DNA of 33,583 nt from Oscillospiraceae bacterium (GTDB taxonomy: Bacteria > Bacillota > Clostridia > Oscillospirales > Oscillospiraceae). Where the stretch lies: contig CADBYZ010000035.1 of NCBI GenBank assembly GCA_902799075.1, forward strand, positions 1-33,583. Direction: 5' to 3'. The translations under genes and the position numbers were made by a program. The notes below the pieces were generated by a model. It worked only from the letters and a program-made list of their open reading frames with translations. It had not been told where the DNA came from and made no database searches. Below, one piece after another: positions 8,066-14,518 of the stretch (positions are counted from its first letter, which is position 1; the number at the start of each line of letters is the position of its first letter).

Positions 8066-8105
8066 AGCCCTGAATGTCTGCAATGCACGGCATTCAGGGC
8101 TTTTC
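8066..8105 (+). terminator. Intrinsic terminator after the radical SAM gene
   Basis: An 11-bp stem (AGCCCTGAATG with CATTCAGGGCT) closes a 14-nt loop and ends in TTTTC; AAAAG on the left side could serve the opposite strand. It lies 6 bp after the stop codon. Confidence 0.85.
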
Positions 8106-8186
8106 ACTGTCTGCTTTCAGGGAGGCCGCAGCGCTCACCTCCCTCTGTGTGAGGAAACGGGATGACACGAATATAAGATAACAGAC

Positions 8187-8330
8187 AAAGGGGCTGTCTC
8201 AAAACTGTTCCCGCTTTGTCATCCTGAGGAGCGAAGTGACGAAGGATCTTTCTTTTGATGGTTTCTTATAATCTTCGGAAAAGATTCTTCGCTTCGCTCA
8301 GATGACACGGAGTTTTGAGACAGCCCTTTC
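8187..8330 (+). repeat. MITE-like palindromic repeat with 16-bp terminal inverted repeats
   Basis: Perfect 16-bp inverted ends GGGCTGTCTCAAAACT (8191-8206) and AGTTTTGAGACAGCCC (8311-8326) enclose two imperfect inner arms of the TGTCATCCTGAG...GCGAAG...GGATC type, so the whole 140 bp can fold as one long hairpin. It has no coding capacity. It sits between convergent genes, where it may also stop transcription. Similar TCATxCTGAGCGAAGCGAAG sequences recur in many bacterial genomes; membership of a named family is not checked. Confidence 0.8.
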
Positions 8331-8363
8331 CATAATACAGGTTACATAATTTAATTGACGTAA
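8330..8363 (-). repeat. 14-bp tandem repeat array (3 cores) downstream of the Card1-like gene
   Basis: On the minus strand the cores TTACGT, TTATGT and TTATGG follow each other at exact 14-bp steps (plus-strand cores at 8358-8363, 8344-8349, 8330-8335). The array lies between the nuclease stop and the end of the palindromic repeat at 8187-8330. Same unit as the other arrays in the window. Confidence 0.65.
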
Positions 8364-8377
8364 TTTTGATATGTCTG

Positions 8378-9559
8378 TTATTTGATATCCTGCATCAGAT
8401 TCTTCAGCCGTTTGTCGATCCGGCCTTCTGTCAGGTCATACAGGTCGATGACCGTGATGCCGAGCTCAGAGGCGCGGTTTCGCATAGCGGACCCGCCGCG
8501 TTCCGCGGTGACGATGGCGGCACGCGCCATCTTGCCGCCGAAGCGGTCGCGCAGGATGGCAAGCTCGTTGAGGGCTTCGGTTTTCACGTCACAGGTTTTG
8601 CAGCTGATGAATACCGGGACCACGCTGCGGGTACACATCACATCCAGCTCGTTGCTGACCGCCTTGCTGCCGCCATCCGCTTCCCAGTCCACCACAGCGC
8701 TGGTTCGCACGTCATGGAACAGCCCCGTGTCGAGACAAGCCTTGTAGACATAGAGCTCCAGCACGCTCCCCACATCCCGCAGCCAGGCACGGACCTGTCC
8801 ATCGCGGAAACGGAAGGACACGCTCTCATCCGGCACGATCTCAAGGTTTTGCAGAAAACCGATCTTTTCCATGGCCCTCAGGGCATCGACCGGGGCTTCG
8901 ATCCTGGAACCGCGTTCACCCTTCACACGGTAGTCGCCGTGGACCTCCAGACTGGAGGTCCCGTCGGCACGGGTGGGGGAGATGCGCTGCATAAAGTTGA
9001 CGGTGCGTGTCCAGCCCCGGCGGTGTGCAAGGTAAAGCTCGAAAAAGGGCTTCACGTCATCAAGGTATTTGAAAAGAATAGCGTTGTCGACTCTGCCGGG
9101 ACGCATGGAGCCGCCGGCCATCATGAAGCAGTCCTCCACCGTATACTGCACATTGCAGGGCAGGGCTTCGGCAAAGGCTGCGCCGCGGATATCATAGAAG
9201 CAGTTCCGGCGGCGGGAATATGTAAAGACCGGGATCTCTGCCTCCGCGCACAGAAGACCGGCCGCGAAGAGCACCGCGTCCGTACCGCCGGTGATGTCCA
9301 GGGCGCAGTCCGGGTACTGCTCAACGATGCCGCGAAAGAGCTCCAGCATACTCTCGGTTTCGTAGACGCTTGCACGGGCAAAAAACAGCATCGGCGAAAG
9401 ACCGCGGTGCTTGAAATAGGCGTCCAGCTTTGCGCGGACACGCTTCTCATTATGAAAGTCGTCCGGACAGACATAAACCACCTGCTCCGGGCGGAACACC
9501 TCTACCCCCAAAACGTTTTCGAGCGGTCGTTCATCATACAGCTCAATGAGTGTCTGCAT
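8378..9559 (-). CDS. Card1-like CARF-domain nuclease (DUF1887 family)
   Basis: Probable nucleotide-sensing nuclease. The 393-residue product has a Rossmann-like CARF half with the DITGGTDAVLFAAGLL motif (residues 88-102), a middle winged-helix-like part, and a C-terminal restriction-endonuclease-like half. There, VGSVLELYVYKA (Glu268), NELDVM (Glu304, Asp306) and VFISCKTCD (Lys321) form a PD-(D/E)xK-type site. This layout matches Card1/Can2-type DUF1887 proteins, which in type III CRISPR systems are switched on by cyclic oligoadenylate and cut DNA or RNA. The catalytic residues are intact. No cas gene, CRISPR array or adenylate cyclase lies in the window, so the activating signal is unknown. 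The start ATG has AGGAGG 7-8 bp upstream. The upstream spacer is a 14-bp repeat array; the gene may be read with recG or from its own promoter. Confidence 0.85.
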   Translation of the reverse strand: MQTLIELYDERPLENVLGVEVFRPEQVVYVCPDDFHNEKRVRAKLDAYFKHRGLSPMLFFARASVYETESMLELFRGIVEQYPDCALDITGGTDAVLFAAGLLCAEAEIPVFTYSRRRNCFYDIRGAAFAEALPCNVQYTVEDCFMMAGGSMRPGRVDNAILFKYLDDVKPFFELYLAHRRGWTRTVNFMQRISPTRADGTSSLEVHGDYRVKGERGSRIEAPVDALRAMEKIGFLQNLEIVPDESVSFRFRDGQVRAWLRDVGSVLELYVYKACLDTGLFHDVRTSAVVDWEADGGSKAVSNELDVMCTRSVVPVFISCKTCDVKTEALNELAILRDRFGGKMARAAIVTAERGGSAMRNRASELGITVIDLYDLTEGRIDKRLKNLMQDIK

Positions 9560-9579
9560 AACATGTCCTCCTGTCTGTG

Positions 9580-9663
9580 GAAGGTTAACGTAATATCAAT
9601 TTCATAATCAAATTTACACAATATAGTTTACGTAAAAAGAATTACATAAATTAGTACACATAA
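9580..9663 (-). repeat. 14-bp tandem repeat array (6 units) between recG and the Card1-like gene
   Basis: Read on the minus strand, six consecutive 14-bp units start TTATGT, TTATGT, TTACGT, TTGTGT, TTATGA and TTACGT (plus-strand cores at 9658, 9644, 9630, 9616, 9602, 9588). The first unit begins at the base after the recG stop codon, and the last ends shortly before the AGGAGG of the nuclease gene, so the array fills the spacer. No part of it is an obvious promoter, although its AT content could hide one. Confidence 0.8.
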
Positions 9664-11718
9664 CTAATTGAAGCTGTCGGCGTTCACGCTCAGCAGCCGA
9701 TCCACACTCTCACGCAAAGCTTTGTGCTCCGGGGAGGCGAGGGCGGGATCGTTTGCCAGCAGCAGCGTCGCCTCCTGCTGGGCCTTTTGCAGCACGTTCA
9801 CATCCGCACCGAGATCGGCGACGTGCATCTCCGGCAGACCGTGCTGCCGCGATCCGAAAAAGTCGCCCGGCCCGCGCAGGCGCAGGTCTTCTTCGGAAAT
9901 TTTGAAGCCGTCGTTGGTCTTGGTCATGATACCGAGGCGAGCGCGGTTTTCCTCCCCGTCGTTGTCGGAGACAAGGATGCACCAGCTCTTGTGCTGCCCG
10001 CGCCCCACGCGCCCGCGCAGCTGGTGGAGCTGACTTAAACCGAAGCGCTCGGCGTTCTCCACGATGATGAGCGCCGCGTTCGGGACATCCACACCGACTT
10101 CAATAACTGTCGTAGCAACTAAAATATCCGTCTCCCCCGCCACCATGGAGGCCATGACAGCCTCCTTGTCCTTCGGCTTCATCTTGCCGTGCACGCAGGC
10201 CACGCGCAGGTCGGGAAATTCCTTCTGCAATTGCTGCGCATGCTCCTCCGCGCTCTTGAGCTTCTGGGGCAAGTCGTCGTTTTCCTCCACCATGGGGCAG
10301 ACCACAAAGACCTGCCTGCCCTCGCCCACAAGCTTGCGTATAAAGCCGTTGAGGCGGGCGCGATAGCTCTCGTCCACCGCGAAGGTGTCCACCTTCTGCC
10401 TTCCCGGCGGCAGCTCGTCGATGATGGAGACGTCGAGGTCGCCGTAGATGATGAGGGCCAGGGTGCGCGGGATGGGCGTTGCCGACATGACCAGCACGTG
10501 CGGTTTTTGCCCCTTGCCGATCAGTGCCGAGCGCTGCCCGACGCCGAAGCGGTGCTGCTCGTCCGTGACGACAAGACCCAGTCTTTCGTATTCCACATCC
10601 GCGCTGAACAGGGCGTGGGTGCCGATGACAAGGTCGAGCTGCCCGGCCTTGAGCTGTTCCCGCACAACGCGCTTTTCCTTTGCTGTCATTGCGCCGGTGA
10701 GCTTGCCTACCCGCAGCCCCAGCGGTGCCAAGAGCTCCGTGAGCGTGTGGTAATGCTGGTCGGCCAGGATCTCCGTCGGTGCCATAAAGGCGGACATATA
10801 GCCGTTTTTGGCACAGTGCCATACAAGCGCCGCCGCGACCAGCGTTTTGCCGCTGCCCACATCGCCCTGCACCAGCCGGTTCATGACAGCGCCGGAGTCC
10901 ATGTCGCTGATTGCCTCCGCTACCGCGCGTCTCTGTGCGCCGGTGGGGGAGAAGGGGAGAGCTGCCCAGAAGCGTTCCGGGTCTCCCTTTGCCATGCGTA
11001 TGCCGCTTTCCCGCGAGCGCTCTCCGCGCATGCGGCCCAGCGCGCAGGCCAGGACGAACAGCTCCTCGAAAATGAGCCGCCTCCGTGCAAGCTCCAGCGC
11101 CTCGAAGTCCTTGGGAAAGTGGATGTTCTCAAAAGCGTAAGCCGTCTGCGCAAGCTGGTTTCGCTCCCGCACCGCATGGGGCAGGATATCCGGCAGTTCA
11201 TTGAGGCAGGCGTCCAGCCCCTGGCGGACCGCCTGCTGCATCAGCCGCTGGCTCAGCCCCTGGGCTACGCGGTACACCGGGACGATGCGCCCCGTGACCT
11301 TGCGCTCGCCGTCCGCCTTCTCGGCCACGGGATTGACCATGCTGCGGCGGGGCCCATTGGCCTCAATCTTTCCGTAGAAGACGTAGCTCTCGCCGCGGTG
11401 CAGATTGTCCCTGGCGTAGGGCTGATTGAAGTAGGTGATGTCCAGCACACCGCTGTCGTCCACGGCGCGCAGCTTCACGAGGTCGAGGCCGCGGCGCACG
11501 CGGGTAAGACGCGGGGTGTCGGCGACCATAGCCTCTACGCATACGCTCTCGCCCTCGCAGGTGAGGGCGATGGGTTTGATCTCGCTGCGGTCCTCATATT
11601 TCCTGGGGAAAAAAGAAACAAGGTCACGCAGAGAAAAGACGCCGAGCTTATTGAGCGCCTGCGCCTTTTTCTCTCCTATGCCCTTGATGTAGCGTACATC
11701 GGTATTCAGATCGCTCAT
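9664..11718 (-). CDS. recG: ATP-dependent DNA helicase RecG
   Basis: Double-strand DNA translocase that reverses stalled forks and migrates Holliday junctions. The 684-residue length is typical. The order is as expected: an N-terminal helical part with a helix-hairpin-helix-like DVRYIKGIGEKKAQALNKLGV, the wedge OB-fold (about 50-150), then two RecA-like helicase domains with Walker A GDVGSGKT (285-292), VVTDEQHRFGV (DEQH box, 386-389), MSATPIPRTLAL (411-422) and a C-terminal EVGVDVPNA plus LHQLRGRVGRG. It starts 6 bp after the apbE stop (11725), so the two are read together from the promoter at 12886-12914. The TAG stop abuts a 14-bp repeat array. Confidence 0.97.
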   Translation of the reverse strand: MSDLNTDVRYIKGIGEKKAQALNKLGVFSLRDLVSFFPRKYEDRSEIKPIALTCEGESVCVEAMVADTPRLTRVRRGLDLVKLRAVDDSGVLDITYFNQPYARDNLHRGESYVFYGKIEANGPRRSMVNPVAEKADGERKVTGRIVPVYRVAQGLSQRLMQQAVRQGLDACLNELPDILPHAVRERNQLAQTAYAFENIHFPKDFEALELARRRLIFEELFVLACALGRMRGERSRESGIRMAKGDPERFWAALPFSPTGAQRRAVAEAISDMDSGAVMNRLVQGDVGSGKTLVAAALVWHCAKNGYMSAFMAPTEILADQHYHTLTELLAPLGLRVGKLTGAMTAKEKRVVREQLKAGQLDLVIGTHALFSADVEYERLGLVVTDEQHRFGVGQRSALIGKGQKPHVLVMSATPIPRTLALIIYGDLDVSIIDELPPGRQKVDTFAVDESYRARLNGFIRKLVGEGRQVFVVCPMVEENDDLPQKLKSAEEHAQQLQKEFPDLRVACVHGKMKPKDKEAVMASMVAGETDILVATTVIEVGVDVPNAALIIVENAERFGLSQLHQLRGRVGRGQHKSWCILVSDNDGEENRARLGIMTKTNDGFKISEEDLRLRGPGDFFGSRQHGLPEMHVADLGADVNVLQKAQQEATLLLANDPALASPEHKALRESVDRLLSVNADSFN

Positions 11719-11724
11719 CGTTGC

Positions 11725-12771
11725 TTACTCCACGTAGCGAAGGGTATAACTGTTGTTGGTCAGGGTGAATTTTTCGATCAGTCCCTTGGTGCAGATGACC
11801 TCGTTGTCGGTATTGACCAGCACCATGTCAAAGCCGCCGTACTGCCGCCAGTAGTTGAGCGCCTTGCTCTGTCCCAGCACGAACATGGCGGTGGACAGGC
11901 AGTCGGCCAGGGTCCCATCCTCGGTCACAATAGTGACGGACTTGAGGGTGTTGTTGATGGGCCTGCCGGATTCGGGGTTGATGAGGTGGTGATAGGTCTT
12001 GCCGTTCTGAATGAAAAAGCGCTGGTAGGTGCCGGAGGTGACTACAGCGGTTTGGCCCACAGACAGCACGCCCACATAGCTTGCGGTGTTGTTCGGGTCC
12101 TGAACGGCGACGTTCCAGAACGAGCCGTCGGGCTTGAGACCCAGGGTCTGGACATTACCGCCGAGGGAGACGATACCGCTCTTCACGCCTACGTTGCGCA
12201 TAGCGCTGATAGCGTTGTCGGCGGCGCAGCCCTTGGCCACCGCGCCGAAGCTGATGGCGGTCCCGGCCGGGAAGGACACCGCGTAGGAGCCGGAGCTCGG
12301 AAAGCTTGTGAGTACCATCTTGTCAAAGCCGCGGCGCACAAGGTCCTCCCACAGCTCCTCGTCTGTCGGCACATAGTATCGCCCGCTGTCAAAGCCCCAT
12401 TTCTGGATGACGGGGTAGATGGTGAGGTCCAGCGCGCCGCCGCTCTGCTTAAAGACGGTTTGCGCGGTGGAGAGCATATTTGCCACCTGTCCCGAGACGG
12501 AGACGTTGCTGCCGTTTGCGTGGTTGATGGCATAGGTGGTGCTGGTCTCAATGTCGGGGTCAAGCATGTCGTTCATGGACTGAATGACGCCCTGGGCAGC
12601 GGTCAGGCCGCGCTCGGCATTGCGCCCGTATGCGGTGAGCGTCATGATGGTATCCATGGCGAAGACCTGCCGCTGCGCCATCTTTGCTTCCCCACAGCCT
12701 GCCAATGGCAGCAGCATGCACAGACACAGGCACAGGAGCACCATTTTTTTGAACGTTCCAAGCTTTTTCAT
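11725..12771 (-). CDS. apbE: FAD:protein FMN transferase (ApbE lipoprotein)
   Basis: Transfers FMN from FAD to Ser/Thr of target flavoproteins (such as Rnf/Nqr subunits) on the outer face of the membrane, or acts in FAD hydrolysis. Visible features: a lipoprotein signal peptide starting MKKLGTFKK with the lipobox LAGC, the AMDTIMTLTAYG start of the domain, LTIYPVIQKWGF, SFGAVAKGCAADNAI, and the metal and flavin motifs YHHLINPESGRPINN and LADCLSTAMFVLG. From the ATG at 12771 it has 348 residues. A longer frame from 12831 exists, but AAAGGGGA lies 8 bp ahead of 12771 and the signal peptide begins there. No Rnf or Nqr gene is in view, so its target is unknown. It heads the apbE-recG unit. Confidence 0.93.
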   Translation of the reverse strand: MKKLGTFKKMVLLCLCLCMLLPLAGCGEAKMAQRQVFAMDTIMTLTAYGRNAERGLTAAQGVIQSMNDMLDPDIETSTTYAINHANGSNVSVSGQVANMLSTAQTVFKQSGGALDLTIYPVIQKWGFDSGRYYVPTDEELWEDLVRRGFDKMVLTSFPSSGSYAVSFPAGTAISFGAVAKGCAADNAISAMRNVGVKSGIVSLGGNVQTLGLKPDGSFWNVAVQDPNNTASYVGVLSVGQTAVVTSGTYQRFFIQNGKTYHHLINPESGRPINNTLKSVTIVTEDGTLADCLSTAMFVLGQSKALNYWRQYGGFDMVLVNTDNEVICTKGLIEKFTLTNNSYTLRYVE

Positions 12772-12824
12772 AGGGAATCCCCTTTGATGTCGAAAAGATT
12801 TCCGCGGTAAAGTGCAAAACGCAC

Positions 12825-12853
12825 TTGCCATCGGCTGGAAAGTTTGCTATAAT
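12825..12853 (+). promoter_or_regulatory. Promoter for tRNA-Arg
   Basis: TTGCCA (12825-12830), a 17-bp spacer and a perfect TATAAT (12848-12853) face the tRNA about 75 bp downstream. It overlaps the upstream leader of apbE on the other strand. Confidence 0.7.
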
Positions 12854-12885
12854 ACAGTCCGTTCCCGTAAGCGGCGGACAAGGAT

Positions 12886-12914
12886 ATTATACCAGAATCC
12901 ACGTTCGTTGTAAA
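12886..12914 (-). promoter_or_regulatory. Promoter for apbE-recG
   Basis: On the minus strand TTTACA (12914-12909), a 17-bp spacer and TATAAT (12891-12886) point at apbE, giving a leader of about 110 nt. It lies between the tRNA promoter and the tRNA, so the two divergent units face each other across this short region. Confidence 0.7.
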
Positions 12915-12928
12915 TACGGGCCATAGAT

Positions 12929-13005
12929 GCGGCTGTAGCTCAGCTGGATAGAGTGCCAGACTCCGACTCTGGAGGTCGTGGGTTCGAATCCCGTCAGCCG
13001 TACCA
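12929..13005 (+). tRNA. tRNA-Arg (anticodon CCG)
   Basis: A complete 77-nt cloverleaf: acceptor GCGGCTG pairs with CAGCCGT (first pair G-U), D-arm AGCTCAGCTGGATAGAGT, anticodon stem CCAGA/TCTGG around loop CTCCGAC with anticodon CCG (reads CGG), and T-arm GTGGGTTCGAATCCCGT. CCA is encoded at 13003-13005. A terminator follows directly. Confidence 0.97.
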
Positions 13006-13008
13006 TTT

Positions 13009-13056
13009 CGAGTGTTCATAACGGATTTGGGTTATGGACACTCGAATTCTTTTTTA
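13009..13056 (+). terminator. Intrinsic terminator of tRNA-Arg
   Basis: CGAGTGTTCATAAC pairs with GTTATGGACACTCG (one internal mismatch) and is followed by a run of T residues. Confidence 0.88.
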
Positions 13057-13088
13057 TCCATCGGCATATTCGTTTTTCTTTTATGTAC

Positions 13089-13115
13089 GGAGCGGGCAGG
13101 ATGCCTGCTCCTTTT
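13089..13115 (+). terminator. Candidate terminator hairpin downstream of tRNA-Arg
   Basis: GGAGCGGGC (13089-13097) pairs with GCCTGCTCC (13103-13111, one wobble) across a 5-nt loop, then TTTT. It lies just past the 3' end of the decayed recombinase and may be a leftover of the same mobile element. Confidence 0.4.
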
Positions 13116-13117
13116 GC

Positions 13118-14013
13118 TTATGCGGTGACAGGGCTGCGGAGATACTCCACGCTCACGCCCTGCCGGGTGTCGGCTCTGTAGTTTTGCGTGAACACATTAT
13201 CCGGGAGGACGATATATCCCACGAACCGGTAATGGATCACCACACGCTGGGTGCGGTTTCTGCCTGTGCCTTCGGTCTCATACACGTCGATCCGGTCGAT
13301 CAGCTCCCGCAGCAGCGGAGCGGTCAAGGTTTCCATCTTCATGAACTTCCGTACTGCTGCGAGAAAACAATCTCTGCCAAGCTCGCGGGCGCCCATCTCA
13401 GCAAGCTGCCTGCGCAGGCCGGCGATCTTGCTCTTGAGCTCCATACGCTCCACCTCGTACCTGTGGCTCAGTTGCATGAAAAACTCATCTGTGACCTTGC
13501 CGGCGGCGTTGTCCTCATAGACCTTCTTATATAGCTTCAAAACGGTCTCATTTCGGGCAATCGTCTTTTGCAGTTCAGCTTCGAGCTGCTTCTTCTCCGC
13601 CAGCGTGTCCTTTTGCGTTTTCTGTGCCAGCAGTTCAGCGAAACCTTCCTCGTCTGCTCTCATGCATTCCCCGATCTGCCGCAGTTCCAGCTTCACGATT
13701 TCCTGCCGCGGTAGTCTTTCTCGTAATTGGAGCAGCTGAAGAAATGGATGTTCTTGTTGCGGGCATTGGTTCCGTACCACAGCTTCTTGCCGCAGTCAGC
13801 TCAGTAGAGAAGATCGGAAAACATGTTCTTTTCACCGTTTTCAGGCTTGGGAGCCCTGCGTCTGGTATTCCCAATCAGCTTCTGCACGTGCTCAAAAGAT
13901 GCTCGGTCGATGATCGGCTCATGCACGTACTTGAAAACAGCCCAGTTTTCCACCGGATTCTCCAGACGTGCTTTATTCTTGAAGGACTTGGAGTAGGTCT
14001 TGAAGTTTATCAC
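13118..14013 (-). pseudogene. Large serine recombinase, C-terminal remnant with stop and frameshift
   Basis: Remains of a TndX/Tn4451-type site-specific serine recombinase. Piece 1 (14013-13801) carries the recombinase domain end (SKSFKNKARLENPVENWAVF, HEPIIDRASFEHVQKL). It ends in TGA where homologues have the first zinc-ribbon Cys (LLY-stop-ADCGKKLWYG), and the frame reads on through FFSCSNYEKDYRG. A frame change near 13695 then leads into piece 2 (13780-13118), a long coiled-coil segment (LAEKKQLEAELQKTIARNE) and the final strand region IDRIDVYETEGTGRNRTQRVVIHYRFVGYI, typical of these enzymes. The N-terminal resolvase catalytic domain with its Ser nucleophile is missing. No other mobile-element genes lie nearby, so this is a relic, here next to tRNA-Arg. 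Conditional readthrough cannot be excluded but the frameshift makes it unlikely. Confidence 0.88.
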
Positions 14014-14085
14014 ATCGTTCTCTCCAAAACGATTTTCTTAAACTCCTGAATACCGCGCAGAAGCTGTTTTTGAGAAAAAGCATAA

Positions 14086-14132
14086 GATTGGTAAAGATTT
14101 CTCTTTACCAATCATACATACTCTGCTATAAT
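14086..14132 (+). promoter_or_regulatory. HU promoter with a perfect dyad over the -35 box
   Basis: TTTACC (14104-14109), a 17-bp spacer and TATAAT (14127-14132) precede the HU gene by about 45 bp. A perfect 11-bp inverted repeat, GATTGGTAAAG (14086-14096) and CTTTACCAATC (14103-14113), covers the -35 box, which suits an operator. It could also be the end of the recombinase relic. Confidence 0.7.
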
Positions 14133-14176
14133 TCGACTGTAAACACCTTTTCATTTATAAAAAGGAGAGTTATATA

Positions 14177-14455
14177 ATGAACAAAACAGAATTGATCAAG
14201 AAAGTCGCAGCAGAAAACGAACTGACCCAGAAGCAGGCAGCGGCTGTTGTGAACAGCGTTCTCAACAACATCATGGATTCTCTCGCTGCGCATGACCCTG
14301 TCGCGATCCTCGGCTTCGGCACCTTCTCCTGCAAGCACCGTGACGCCCGCCAGGGCCGCAACCCCGCAAACGGCAAGACGATCAACATCGCCGCCAGCAA
14401 CACCCCCGTGTTCAAGGCCGCCAAGGTATTCAAGGACAAGGTAAACAAACACTGA
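14177..14455 (+). CDS. hup: HU family DNA-binding protein
   Basis: Histone-like nucleoid protein that bends and compacts DNA as a dimer. The 92-residue product has the full family pattern: MNKTELIKKVAAENELTQKQAA helices, the AILGFGTFSCKHRDAR strand, the flexible arm tip GRNPANGKTINIAAS (with the conserved Arg-Asn-Pro intercalating turn) and the final PVFKAAKVFKDKV helix. AAAGGAG lies 7-8 bp before the ATG. The gene is a single unit with its own promoter and terminator. One Cys in the body (SCKH) is unusual but harmless. Confidence 0.96.
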   Translation: MNKTELIKKVAAENELTQKQAAAVVNSVLNNIMDSLAAHDPVAILGFGTFSCKHRDARQGRNPANGKTINIAASNTPVFKAAKVFKDKVNKH

Positions 14456-14470
14456 TACGTAAAACAGGAA

Positions 14471-14510
14471 ACACCCGCCCGACGGTGAATAACCGCGGGC
14501 GGGTGTTTTT
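14471..14510 (+). terminator. Intrinsic terminator of the HU gene
   Basis: ACACCCGCCCG pairs with CGGGCGGGTGT (11 bp) across a 14-nt loop and is followed by TTTTT. Confidence 0.92.
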
Positions 14511-14518
14511 GTGGCAGC

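Noticed and set aside
10189-12810. Very long plus-strand open frame opposite recG and apbE
   Set aside because: It is the complement of two well-supported genes, has low-complexity His/Gly/Val-rich translation and no ribosome-binding site.
13034-13534. Plus-strand open frame across the recombinase relic
   Set aside because: Antisense shadow; the minus strand reads as a recognisable recombinase C-terminus.
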